Shown here one piece after another: positions 1 to 9,258 of a DNA stretch of 9,975 bases. The stretch is from NCBI GenBank assembly GCA_016206515.1, contig JACQRN010000162.1, positions 1-9,975 of the forward strand, written 5' to 3'. The position numbers were made by a program, and so were the translations under genes. Every line of letters begins with the position of its first letter. Within the stretch, counting starts at the first letter, position 1. Under the pieces are notes generated by a model. That model did no database searches and was not told the DNA's origin. It saw nothing but the letters and a program-made list of their open reading frames with translations. The stretch is from Planctomycetota bacterium (GTDB lineage: Bacteria > Planctomycetota > SBBH01 > JACQRN01).

Positions 1-765
1 ATGCAGGCGCGCTGGGGCTCGCACGGCGACTACGAGATCATCGCCCTCTGCCCGGATTCCCCCCAGGAGTGCTTCGACCTGATGATCCGCAGTTTCAACC
101 TGTCGGAGCAGTTCCGGACGCCGGTCCTCCTCATGATGGACGAGATCGTCGGGCACATGACCGAGCGGGTCGTGATCCCGTCCCCCGACGAGATCACCCT
201 CGTCCCGCGCCGGTTGACCACCGCCCCGAAGCACGAGTACTGGCCGTACGTCCCGGACGAGGATCATGTCCCCCCGATCGCGCGCGCCGGGGACGGCTAC
301 CGCTTCCACGTGACGGGGCTGACGCACGACCATCGCGGCTACCCCTCCCTCGACGCGAAGACCCAGCACGAGCTCCTCTGGCGCCTGAAGCGGAAGATCC
401 TGGACAACCGCGGGAAGATCCTCTCGTACGAGAGTGTCATGATGGACGACGCGCAGGTCTGCCTCGTCGCGTACGGGGTCACCTCGCGCCTCGCGCGGTC
501 GGCCGTCCAGATCGCCCGGCGCAACGGCATCCGGGCGGGGATGCTCCGGCTCGTCACCGTCTGGCCGTTCGCGGAGGATCTCATCGGGCAGATCGCCGGG
601 CAGGTGAAGGCGTTCGTCGTCCCCGAGATCAACCTCGGCCAGATCGTCCTCGAGGTGGAACGTGCCGCGCGGGGACGCGCACGGGTCGTCTCCGTGCCGC
701 ACGCCGGCGGCGCCCTCCACGACGAGCCGACCCTCCTGCGCGCCATCCAGGAGGCCGTGGCATGA
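1..765 (+). CDS. korA: 2-oxoacid (probably 2-oxoglutarate):ferredoxin oxidoreductase, alpha subunit, 5'-truncated
   Basis: This is the C-terminal part of the alpha subunit that, with KorB, oxidatively decarboxylates a 2-oxoacid to acyl-CoA and reduces ferredoxin in the cytoplasm (or runs in reverse for CO2 fixation). The frame is open from the first base. The opening residues MQARWGSHGDYE are a conserved internal KorA stretch, so the ATG at 1 is not the true start. Full-length KorA is usually about 370-400 residues, so roughly a third is missing upstream. Visible parts are the end of the pyrimidine-binding domain (EQFRTPVLLMMDEIVGHM) and the C-terminal transketolase-like domain from about residue 150 (VCLVAYGVTSRLARSAV; VVPEINLGQIVLEVERAARG). 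The TGA stop overlaps the korB start as ATGA. Substrate specificity cannot be fixed from this fragment; 2-oxoglutarate is favoured by overall resemblance, and branched-chain 2-oxoacids are the alternative. Confidence 0.9.
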   Translation: MQARWGSHGDYEIIALCPDSPQECFDLMIRSFNLSEQFRTPVLLMMDEIVGHMTERVVIPSPDEITLVPRRLTTAPKHEYWPYVPDEDHVPPIARAGDGYRFHVTGLTHDHRGYPSLDAKTQHELLWRLKRKILDNRGKILSYESVMMDDAQVCLVAYGVTSRLARSAVQIARRNGIRAGMLRLVTVWPFAEDLIGQIAGQVKAFVVPEINLGQIVLEVERAARGRARVVSVPHAGGALHDEPTLLRAIQEAVA

Positions 766-1646
766 ATCCCCAGACGATCGAGACCGCGCCGCGACGGACG
801 CGGGCGAAAGCCGACGCACCCTCCCATCCGATGGACGCCATCCTGCGGATGGACCGCATGCCGCACATCTGGTGCCCCGGGTGCGGGATCGGGACGGTCA
901 CCTCGTGTTTCGCGCGGGCCGTCGAGGAGAGCAAGATCGACCTGGACCGGCTGTCGGTGGTCTCCGGGATCGGCTGCACCGGGCGCGTCGCGGGATACCT
1001 CCACCTCGACAGCTACCACACCACGCACGGCCGCGCGCTCCCGTTCGCCACGGGGCTGCACCTGGCCAACCCGGACCTGCGGGTGGTGACGATCTCCGGG
1101 GACGGGGACCTCGTCGCGATCGGCGGGAACCACCTGATCCACGCGGCCCGCCGCAACCTCGACATGACGGTCCTGTGCGTGAACAACTTCACCTACGGCA
1201 TGACGGGGGGGCAGGTTGCCCCGACGACCCCCGAGGGGATGGTGGCGACGACGTCCCCCTACGGATGCCTGGAGACACCCTTCAACATTCCGTACCTCGT
1301 CGCCTCCGCTGGCGCGACGTTCGTGGCCCGGTGGACAACCCTCCACGTCCGGCGGATGACGGACACCTTCGTGCGGGCCCTCACGCGGAAGGGGTTCAGC
1401 TTCGTGGAGATCATCGCGCCGTGCCCGGAGCTGTACATGCGCAGGAACAAGCTCGGCGACGGGCTGGCCATGATGAAGCGCTTCCAGCAGGACTGCGTGA
1501 TCGCCCACGGGGCGGATCCGAAGGAAGCCGACATCGGCGCGACCGGGAGGATCCTGATCGGGAGGTTCGTCGATACCGATCGCCCCACGTACATCGACGC
1601 CTACCGGGGGATGGTGGCGAAACTGGGCGGGAAGAAGGGTGCGTAA
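762..1646 (+). CDS. korB: 2-oxoacid (probably 2-oxoglutarate):ferredoxin oxidoreductase, beta subunit
   Basis: The 294-residue beta subunit carries thiamine diphosphate and one [4Fe-4S] cluster. Seen directly: CPGC at C38/C41, C72 in SGIGCTGR, and C221 in APCPE. This spacing matches the four cluster ligands of known OFOR beta subunits. The TPP/Mg motif runs from GDGD at 113-116 to NN at 141-142, followed by YGMTGGQ. Length is normal for the family. The start at 762 overlaps the korA stop (ATGA) and is preceded by a perfect AGGAGG at 749-754 with a 7-base spacer, which decides it. The N-terminal 25 residues are basic and poorly conserved in appearance. It forms the catalytic heterodimer with KorA. 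The assignment to the family is firm; the exact 2-oxoacid is inferred. Confidence 0.93.
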   Translation: MNPQTIETAPRRTRAKADAPSHPMDAILRMDRMPHIWCPGCGIGTVTSCFARAVEESKIDLDRLSVVSGIGCTGRVAGYLHLDSYHTTHGRALPFATGLHLANPDLRVVTISGDGDLVAIGGNHLIHAARRNLDMTVLCVNNFTYGMTGGQVAPTTPEGMVATTSPYGCLETPFNIPYLVASAGATFVARWTTLHVRRMTDTFVRALTRKGFSFVEIIAPCPELYMRRNKLGDGLAMMKRFQQDCVIAHGADPKEADIGATGRILIGRFVDTDRPTYIDAYRGMVAKLGGKKGA

Positions 1647-1651
1647 GGGGG
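1645..1651 (+). promoter_or_regulatory. Ribosome-binding site proposed for korC
   Basis: AAGGGGG overlaps the korB TAA stop and lies just upstream of ATG 1654. The spacer is short (2-5 bases depending on pairing). It supports ATG 1654 over the in-frame GTG at 1639, which would overlap korB by 8 bases and lacks a well-spaced purine run. Confidence 0.45.
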
Positions 1652-1653
1652 AC

Positions 1654-2235
1654 ATGGAGAGCGCCGCGCTGACGATTCCCGAGCGCAACGCCGTGGAGGT
1701 CCGTTTCTCCGGGTTCGGCGGCCAGGGGGTCGTGCTGGCCGGCTACATCGCGGGGAAGGCCGCGGCGATCTTCGAGGGGCGGCACGCGACGCTCACCCGG
1801 TCCTTCGGGCCGGAGTCGCGCGGGGGCGCCTGCGCGGCGGCGGTCGTGATCTGCGACGAGCGCGTCGACTACCCCTTCCCCCGCGCGCAGGACGTCCTCG
1901 TCGCCCTGTCGCAGGCGGCGTACCTGCAGCACGTCGGGAAGATGCGCCCCGGCGGGATCCTGATTTATGAAGAGGATCTCGTGCATCCGGAGCCTCCGCC
2001 CGAGGGCGTGCGCATGTGTCCCATCCCCGCCACGCGCCTCGCCGGGGAGCTCGGGCGGAAGATGGTCCTCAATATCGTGGTGCTCGGGTTCTTCGCGGCG
2101 GTCACGAAGGCGGTCGACCCGGAGGCGTTGCGCAAGGCGCTCCTGGCCTCGGTGCCGAAGGGGACCGAGGAGCTCAACCTCAAGGCGTTCGAAACGGGGT
2201 ATGCGTACGGCGGGAAAGGCGGGGAGGGACGATGA
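1654..2235 (+). CDS. korC: 2-oxoacid:ferredoxin oxidoreductase, gamma subunit
   Basis: This 193-residue protein is the gamma subunit of the oxoacid:ferredoxin oxidoreductase family, the CoA-proximal, Rossmann-like subunit that packs on KorAB. Family hallmarks are FSGFGGQGVVLAGYI near residues 18-32 and RSFGPESRGGAC near residues 49-60. The rest (PRAQDVLVALSQAAY; GRKMVLNIVVLGFF) is typical and the length is normal. Starts considered: ATG 1654 (chosen, with a purine-rich ribosome site), GTG 1639 (five residues longer, overlapping korB) and GTG 1693 (very close to the conserved core, with a weak ribosome site). The TGA stop overlaps the hdrA start as ATGA, so the Kor and Hdr parts look translationally coupled in one transcript. 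Confidence 0.92.
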   Translation: MESAALTIPERNAVEVRFSGFGGQGVVLAGYIAGKAAAIFEGRHATLTRSFGPESRGGACAAAVVICDERVDYPFPRAQDVLVALSQAAYLQHVGKMRPGGILIYEEDLVHPEPPPEGVRMCPIPATRLAGELGRKMVLNIVVLGFFAAVTKAVDPEALRKALLASVPKGTEELNLKAFETGYAYGGKGGEGR

Positions 2236-4651
2236 CACAGCCGAAGGGGGAGAGGGTCGGGGTGTTCGTCTGCGAGTGCGGGAAGAACATCGCCGCGACG
2301 GTCGATTGCGAGGAGGTCCGCACCTACGCCGAGGGGGTACCGGGGGTCGTCTGCAGCGTCCGGAACAAGTACACGTGTTCCGAGCCGGGCCAGAAGGAGG
2401 TGCAGCGCTGGATCAAGGAGAAGGCGCTCGACCGCGTCGTGATCGCGGCGTGCTCGCCGCGCCTCCACGAGCCGACCTTCCGCAAGTGCGCGCGCACCGC
2501 AGGGCTCAACCCCTACCTGATGGAGATGGCCAACATCCGGGAGCACTGCTCCTGGGTCCACCAGCGGGAGCGTCCGGCGGCGACGCGAAAGGCGAAGGAC
2601 CTGGTCCGCAGCGCGGTGGCGCGCGCGCGGAACCTGGTCCCCCAGCAGGAGACCGAGGTCCCCGTGACCCCCGCCGCGCTCGTGATCGGGGGGGGGATCG
2701 CCGGGATCCAGACCTCGCTCGACCTGGCCAACGCCGGGACGAAGGTCTTCCTCGTGGAGAGGGAGGCATCCCTCGGCGGGATCATGTCCCAGATCGACAA
2801 GACCTATCCCACCATGGACTGCTCCATATGAATCCTCGGCCCGAAGATGATGGATGCCGGTCGGCATCCCAACATTGAGCTCCTGACCTACAGCGACGTC
2901 GAGCAGATCAGCGGGTACGTCGGCAACTTCAAGGCGCGCGTCCGCAAGCGCGCGCGGTTCGTCAACGAGAAGGAGTGCACGGCGTGCGGGGACTGCGTGG
3001 AGGTCTGCCCCGTCGTCGTCCGCGACGGGTTCGAGGTGGGGCTCGCCAGCCGCAAGGCGATCTCCATCCCCTTCCCGCAGGCGGTCCCGGCCGCGTACCT
3101 GATCCGCAAGGACGAGTGCCTCGGGCAGAACCCGATCGCCTGCGGGAAGTGCGCCGCGGCGTGCGAGAAGAAGTGCATCGACTTCGACATGCGCGACCAG
3201 ATCCGCGAGATCGAGGTCGGCGCGGTCGTCGTCGCCACGGGCGCCGAGGTCACCGACCCGACCTCCCTGGAGGAGTACGGCTACCGGAAGTACCCGAACG
3301 TGATCACGTCCCTGGAGTTCGAGCGGCTGGTGAGCGCCGGCGGGCCCACCGGCGGGGCGCTGGTCCGGTTCTCGGACCTGGCGCTCCCGAAGCGGGTCGC
3401 CTTCATCCAGTGCGTGGGGTCCCGCTCCCCGAGGACCGGCCACCCCTACTGCAGCAACATCTGCTGCATGAACACGGTGAAGGACTCCCTCCTGATCAAG
3501 GAGCACGACCCCGACACCGAGGTGGACGTCTTCTACATGGACATCCGCGCCTTCGGGAAGGGGTTCGAGGACCTCTACCAGCGTTCCCGGGGGATGGGGG
3601 TCCGCTACCTCCGCGGGCTCCCGGGGGGCGTCCGGGAGGACGTGGAGGCGGGGAACCTGCTGCTGCGGTGGGAGAACCAGGAGGACGGCGGCGGGGTCGA
3701 GGAGCGCCCCTACGACCTCGTGGTCCTCGCCGTGGGGCTCGAGCCGCGCAAGGAGAACGAGAAGATCCGCGCGATGCTCTCCCTGTCGAAGACCTCCGAC
3801 GGATTCTTCCTGGAGAGCCACAACAAGCTCGACCCGGTCTCGGCCCCGACGCGCGGGGTCCTGTTCGCCGGCTGCGCCGAGTCCCCGAAGGACATCCGGG
3901 ACAGCGTCACCCAGGCCGGCGCGGCGGCGGCCCGGGCGCTGGCGCTCCTGGGGTCCGGGAAGATCTCGATCGAGGCGATCACGGCGCGGGTGGATCCGGA
4001 CCGGTGCAACGCCTGCGGCCTGTGCGCCGCGGCGTGCCCCTACCACGCGATCACCGTCGACCGGGAGAAGGGGATCAAGGCGAAGGTCATCGAGGCCGCC
4101 TGCGCGGGGTGCGGGAGCTGCGCGGCCACCTGCAACCACAACGCGATCACCGCGCGGCATTTCACCGACGAGCAGATCCTCGCGCAGATCGACGCGATCC
4201 TCGGCGAGGACCCGCTCCAGAACATCCTGACGTTCGCCTGCAACTGGTGCTCCTACGCGGGGGGCGACTTCGCCGGGGTGAGCCGCATGCAGTACCCGCC
4301 GAACGCGCGCCTCATCCGCACGATGTGCAGCGCGCGGGTCAGGCCGGACCACATCCTGTATGCCTTCCGCAAGGGGGCCCCGGTCGTGCTGCTCTCGGGG
4401 TGCCACATCGGGGACTGCCACTACATCAGCGCGAACCACGCCACGCTCGACCGGGTCGAGCGGCTGTGGAAGCGCCTGGAGCGCAAGGGGATCCGCAAGG
4501 AGCGCCTTGTGCTCGAGTGGATCAGCGCCGCCGAGGGGAAGAAGTTCCAGGAGGTGATGTGCCGCGTCGAGGAGATCCGCAGGTCCGTCACGCCCGAGGA
4601 GGTGGATGCGACGAAGGGTGCGCTCGCGGGCGAGAAGCTGAAGGTGGGTGC

Positions 4652-4655
<4 letters not shown>
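2232..4655 (+). CDS. hdrA: Selenocysteine-containing HdrA-MvhD fusion (Sec at in-frame UGA 2829-2831)
   Basis: HdrA is the FAD/iron-sulfur electron-bifurcating subunit of heterodisulfide-reductase complexes, and MvhD is the [2Fe-2S] protein linking HdrA to its electron donor. Read through one TGA the gene gives 807 residues. In order: N-terminal HdrA domain (CEC at 14-16, CSPR); FAD Rossmann motif GGGIAG at 153-158; TMDCSI-U-ILGPKMMD with C197 and Sec200; inserted ferredoxin C249/252/255/259 and C296/304/307/311; second half of the reductase domain (QCVGSR, CSNICCMNTVKD); C-terminal ferredoxin C592/595/598/602 and C624/627/630/634; MvhD domain from about 665 (FACNWCSYAG at C670/C673, C699, GCHIGDCHYISAN at C724/C729). 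Conventional annotation would split this into 2232-2831 and 2847-4655. There is no frame change, the family normally has Cys at this position, and no ribosome site precedes ATG 2847. ATGA overlaps join it to korC and to the NuoF-like gene, consistent with NADH as an electron partner. Confidence 0.9.
2829..2831 (+). other. Recoded UGA codon (selenocysteine 200 of HdrA)
   Basis: TGA lies in the hdrA frame between TMDCSI and ILGPKMMDAGRHPNIELLTY, which is uninterrupted HdrA homology on both sides with no indel. The expected residue is the Cys of the conserved DCSICILGPKM motif, and TGA differs from Cys TGC by its third base. HdrA is an established selenoprotein family. Recoding is inferred; a plain nonsense mutation or a base-call error is the alternative. 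Confidence 0.87.
2852..2869 (+). promoter_or_regulatory. Bacterial SECIS hairpin for hdrA
   Basis: GGATGCC (2852-2858) pairs perfectly with GGCATCC (2863-2869) around a GGTC loop (2859-2862). The loop carries the G-U that SelB recognises, and GGUC is also the loop of the E. coli fdhF SECIS. The loop starts 27 bases after the UGA, inside the window reported for bacterial SECIS elements. U2851 sits unpaired just below the stem and could act as the bulged U. A weak lower stem, 2847-2849 with 2873-2875, is possible. It lies inside the coding sequence (M-D-A-G-R-H), as in bacteria, not in a 3' untranslated region as in archaea. Confidence 0.8.
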
Positions 4656-6153
<1,498 letters not shown>

Positions 6154-6157
<4 letters not shown>

Positions 6158-6540
6158 CCGCCCCCCTGACCGTCGAGGGGCTCCGGCAGCTGAAGGCCCG
6201 GCTCCGCGCCGAGGGGAAGGCCCGCGAGGAGGCGATCCGCGCGCGGGTCACCGTCCACATGGGGACGTGCGGAATCGCCGCCGGCGCCCGCGAGGTCCTC
6301 GAGGCGGTCGAGGCGTGCGTCCGGGAGGAGGCCGCGACGGACGTGTGGGTGACGACCTCGGGGTGCGCGGGGCTCTGCAGCCGCGAGCCGATGATGACCG
6401 TCGAGCGTCGCGGCTCGCCGGGCGCGATGTACGCGGGCCTCGATGCGAAGAAGGCGCGCGAGGTCTTCGCGTCCCACGCGCTGGGGGGAAAGATCGCCGA
6501 GGCGCACCTGCTCTGCATCGGCAGCGAAAGGACGGATTGA
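6154..6540 (+). CDS. Small thioredoxin-like [2Fe-2S] protein, free-standing NuoF N-terminal domain
   Basis: The 128-residue product resembles the N-terminal thioredoxin-like ferredoxin domain of HydB/HoxF-type NADH-binding subunits. Seen directly: HMGTCGIAAGAREV with C39, then TTSGCAGLCSREPMMTV with C71 and C75. C55 and C121 are further cysteines that might complete a [2Fe-2S] site. The first 30 residues are charged and probably helical. The start is GTG 6154, overlapping the NuoF-like stop as GTGA and preceded by GAGGG at 6145-6149; no ATG precedes the conserved core in this short frame. It presumably docks on the NuoF-like subunit as an electron-transfer module. It could be taken for NuoE, but the true NuoE-like gene follows and this one lacks the C-x4-C...C-x3-C pattern. 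Confidence 0.83.
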
Positions 6541-6543
6541 CGG

Positions 6544-7011
6544 ATGGGGGAGGGGACCGTGGACGCGGAACGCCTGGACGGGATCATGCGACGGCACGAC
6601 TACGCGCCCTCCGGCGTCATCGCGATGCTCCAGGACCTCCAGCGCGAGGAGCGGTACCTCCCCCTGGAGGGGTTGCGGCTCATCGCCGAGCGGGTCGGGA
6701 TCCCGGCGAGCCGGGTGTACAGCTTGGCGACCTTCTACCGGTCGTTCAGCCTCAAGCCGCGCGGACGTCACCTCGTCAGCGTCTGCCTCGGGACCGCCTG
6801 CCATGTGAGGGGGGGCGGTCGGATCATGGACAAGGTGACGCGCGACCTGGGGACCCCGCAGGGGGAGATGACTCCCGACGGGCGCTTCACCGTGGAACCG
6901 GTCCGGTGCGTGGGGTGCTGCGGCCTGGCCCCCGTGGTGACGGTCGACGAGACCTTCTACGGCGGCATGACGCAGCAGAAGGTCGCCGGCGTCCTGCGCA
7001 GGTACGAGTGA
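6544..7011 (+). CDS. NuoE/HoxE/BamG-like [2Fe-2S] subunit of the NADH-oxidising module
   Basis: The 155-residue product is a NuoE-family (24-kDa) thioredoxin-like subunit with one [2Fe-2S] cluster, working with the NuoF-like protein at the NADH site. The helical N-terminal part (GVIAMLQDLQREERYLP; LATFYRSFSLKPRG) is typical. The four cluster ligands are present: C81 and C86 in VCLGTACHVRGG, and C122 and C126 in RCVGCCGLAPVV. Length is normal. The start at ATG 6544 is 3 bases after the previous stop, with AAAGGA at 6527-6532 as a somewhat distant ribosome site. The family call is secure; whether the physiological partner is Hdr (as context says) or a hydrogenase elsewhere cannot be read from this gene. 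Confidence 0.93.
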   Translation: MGEGTVDAERLDGIMRRHDYAPSGVIAMLQDLQREERYLPLEGLRLIAERVGIPASRVYSLATFYRSFSLKPRGRHLVSVCLGTACHVRGGGRIMDKVTRDLGTPQGEMTPDGRFTVEPVRCVGCCGLAPVVTVDETFYGGMTQQKVAGVLRRYE

Positions 7012-7015
7012 GCCC

Positions 7016-7648
7016 ATGGCGCGCATCAAGGTAGACGGGGTGCAGGTCGAGGCGCGCGAGGGGGCCCCCCTGCTGGAGGTGCTGCGGGGGATGGGGATCC
7101 GCGTCCCGACCCTGTGCCACAACGAGGCGGTCTCCCCCTACGGCGCCTGCCGCCTTTGCCTGGTGGAGGTCGCCTCGGGCCCCCGTACGATGCTGGCCGC
7201 CTCCTGCCTGTACCCGGTCGCCGAGGGGATCGAGGTGAGCACCACCTCCGAGCGCGTGAGACGCGCGCGGCGAATGGTCGTGGAACTCCTCCTGGCGCGA
7301 TGCGGCGACGTTCCCCGTGTGCGACAGGTCGCCGAGGAGCTGGGCGTCACGCGCTCCCGTTTCCCGCAACGGCATGAGGCATGCCTTCTGTGCGGGCTCT
7401 GTGTGCGCGGGTGCGCCCAGATCGCCGGCGTGGGGGCGATCGACTTCACGAACCGCGGCGTGCACATGGAACTTTCCAGCGCCTTCGGGGTTCCCTCGGA
7501 GGCGTGCGTCGGGTGCGCCACCTGCGTCTACCTGTGCCCGGCCGACGCGGTCCGGCTCGACGCGATCCGCTCGCGCCCCTCGCCGCACCGGATGGACCGT
7601 TCCGGGCGCGTCCGGTGCGCCGTCTGCGTCCCACAGGCCACGCCATGA
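7016..7648 (+). CDS. NuoG/HoxU/BamI-like iron-sulfur subunit, short form
   Basis: This 210-residue protein corresponds to the N-terminal electron-wire part of NuoG, or to HoxU. It begins with a plant-type [2Fe-2S] ferredoxin domain with ligands C34, C45, C48 and C64. It continues with a two-cluster ferredoxin, C123/126/129/133 and C164/167/170/174. Between them, where NuoG and HoxU carry an H-x3-C-x2-C-x5-C cluster site, the sequence (VVELLLARCGDVPRVRQVAEEL) has a single Cys and no matching His, so that cluster appears absent. There is no molybdopterin-like C-terminal domain. A CAVC pair lies near the C terminus (C201, C204). It is spaced 4 bases from the NuoE-like gene and overlaps the next gene by ATGA. 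It probably carries electrons from NADH/FMN to an Hdr subunit. Confidence 0.88.
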   Translation: MARIKVDGVQVEAREGAPLLEVLRGMGIRVPTLCHNEAVSPYGACRLCLVEVASGPRTMLAASCLYPVAEGIEVSTTSERVRRARRMVVELLLARCGDVPRVRQVAEELGVTRSRFPQRHEACLLCGLCVRGCAQIAGVGAIDFTNRGVHMELSSAFGVPSEACVGCATCVYLCPADAVRLDAIRSRPSPHRMDRSGRVRCAVCVPQATP

Positions 7649-9258
7649 AGACCGGCGTGCTCCTGTGCGATTGCGGCGGGGAGGTTTCCGGCCGCCTCGA
7701 CGCCGACCGGCTCGTACGGGAGGCGGAGGCGAACCCGCTCGTCGCGTGGGCCCAGCGGGTCCCGTACGCCTGCGGACCCGGCGGGAGGGAGGTCCTGCTG
7801 CAGAGGCGATCCGGGAAGGTTCCGTTCGACCGCGTGGTCCTGGCGGGGTGTTCCCCGAGGATCATCGGGAAGCGGTTCCGGGAGGCGTGTGCCGGAGCGG
7901 GGCTCGTGGAGATCGTCAACGTCCGCGACTTGTGCGCCCGCGCCCATCCGGGGGGGGCGGACGCGGCGTCCGAGATGGCCTCCGGGATGATCCGCATGGG
8001 GCTCGCGCGATCCGCGCGGCTCTCTCCCCTGGAGCCCGTCCGCGCCCGGATGACGCAGGCCGCCGCCGTCATCGGTGGGGGGCTCGCGGGGATGACCGCC
8101 GCCCTGGCCCTGGCCTCGCGCGGTCTGGCGGTGAAGCTGGTGGAGCGTGGAGCCGAGTTGGGGGGAAGCGCGCGCGCTTCGGCGGACGCCGACGGGCTCG
8201 CCGGCAAGCTCGCCGCGCGCGTGCGCGCCTCGGGGAATATCGAGGTGTTCACGCGCGCCGTCCCTTCGTGCGTGGCCGGGTCGTACGGGAACCTCGAGAT
8301 CACGCTGTTGTCCCCCGGCGACGGGAACCGGATCGCGACGCTACGGGTGGGCGGCGTCGTCCTGGCGACCGAGGGGGATGCGCGGGAGATGGCGAAGGTG
8401 TTCCGGCTCCCCCTCGACGCGGAGGGGTTCATCCCGGATCTGCAGCCCGACCTGAAGCCGGAGCAGTACGCCCCGCCGGCCGTCGTCGTCGTGGGGCACG
8501 CGCACGGGTCCTGCACCGCCGGGGAGGCGGTCGCGCAGGCGACCCTCCGCGCGGCGTCCCTCGCCGCCCTCCTGGCGCGGCAGCAGGTGGAGGCACCGGC
8601 GTCCCACGCCCGCGTCGATGCCGCCCGGTGCCGGGGGTGCGCCGCGTGCCGCGCGGCGTGCCCCTTCGACATCCCGGTGATGGAGCCGCGCGAGGGGGGC
8701 GTGAGCGTCTCACGGATCGATCCGTTCCTGTGCAAGGGGTGCGGAGGGTGCGTGGCCCATTGCCCGACCGGCGCCGCGACGATCCCCGGCCTGGAGGACC
8801 GCACGTACGCCGAGGAGATCGGCTCCGCGCTGGCGGGGGGGGCGTGGGGCCCGGCGAAGGTGGTCGCGTTCCTCTGCTCCTGGAGCGGCTTCGCGGCCGC
8901 CGAGCTCGCGGGGGTGCGGCGCATGGCGCTCCCCCCCGGCGTGGTCCCGGTCCGCATCCCCTGCGCGGCGCGGCTCTCGGCGGGGCTCGTGCTCGAGGCG
9001 TTCTCGCGGGGGGCGGACGGCGTGGTCGCGTGCGTCTGCGCCGACGGCGAGTGCCACTACCTGCGCGGGAACGCGGACTGGGCGGCCGCCTCGGCCTCGA
9101 CCGCGCGCCTCCTGGGCCTTCTGGGGATCGACGCGGCGCGGTTCGGGACCCTCCCCGTCCAGGCGACGGACTCCCTCGGCTTCCGGGACCGTCTGCTTCG
9201 GTTCGTGTCGCGCGTCGAGGGGCTGGGAGCCCCGAAGGCGGTGTCCCATGGGGCGTGA
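7645..9258 (+). CDS. Reduced HdrA-MvhD paralogue lacking the Sec/Cys motif and inserted ferredoxin
   Basis: The 537-residue product is a second HdrA-like protein. Matches to the first copy: N-terminal CDCGG (C8, C10), YACGPGG, AGCSPR; Rossmann motif GGGLAG at 144-149 with VERGAELGGSA; C-terminal ferredoxin C329/332/335/339 and C363/366/369/373; and an MvhD-like tail from about 405. Between the Rossmann motif and the C-terminal ferredoxin it has about 185 residues against about 440 in the first copy. The DCSIU motif, the inserted two-cluster ferredoxin and the QCVGSR region are all missing. In the MvhD part the CNWC pair has become CSWS (C411, S414), while C440, C465 and C470 remain. It may be a wire or scaffold without its own bifurcating flavin, or a non-bifurcating FAD protein. 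It overlaps the following HdrD-like gene by 11 bases. Confidence 0.87.
   Translation: MKTGVLLCDCGGEVSGRLDADRLVREAEANPLVAWAQRVPYACGPGGREVLLQRRSGKVPFDRVVLAGCSPRIIGKRFREACAGAGLVEIVNVRDLCARAHPGGADAASEMASGMIRMGLARSARLSPLEPVRARMTQAAAVIGGGLAGMTAALALASRGLAVKLVERGAELGGSARASADADGLAGKLAARVRASGNIEVFTRAVPSCVAGSYGNLEITLLSPGDGNRIATLRVGGVVLATEGDAREMAKVFRLPLDAEGFIPDLQPDLKPEQYAPPAVVVVGHAHGSCTAGEAVAQATLRAASLAALLARQQVEAPASHARVDAARCRGCAACRAACPFDIPVMEPREGGVSVSRIDPFLCKGCGGCVAHCPTGAATIPGLEDRTYAEEIGSALAGGAWGPAKVVAFLCSWSGFAAAELAGVRRMALPPGVVPVRIPCAARLSAGLVLEAFSRGADGVVACVCADGECHYLRGNADWAAASASTARLLGLLGIDAARFGTLPVQATDSLGFRDRLLRFVSRVEGLGAPKAVSHGA

Noticed and set aside
1..3. ATG at base 1 as the true start of korA
   Set aside because: MQARWGSHGD is an internal conserved KorA segment and the N-terminal third of the family is absent, so the gene is cut by the window edge.
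2688..2696. Run of nine G in the FAD-binding motif of hdrA as a programmed frameshift site
   Set aside because: The frame is unbroken on both sides and encodes the expected GGG of GGGIAG. Similar G runs occur elsewhere in this G-rich DNA.
2829..2831. Premature stop or sequencing error making hdrA a pseudogene
   Set aside because: The rest of the gene is intact with every cluster motif preserved, it sits at the one position known for Cys/Sec exchange in HdrA, and a matching SECIS-type hairpin follows. An error cannot be fully excluded without reads.
1965..4439. Long minus-strand open frame opposite hdrA
   Set aside because: Low-complexity Arg/Ala/Gly/Pro/Asp-rich translation with no recognisable domain. 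It is a mirror of G+C-biased codons of the plus-strand gene.
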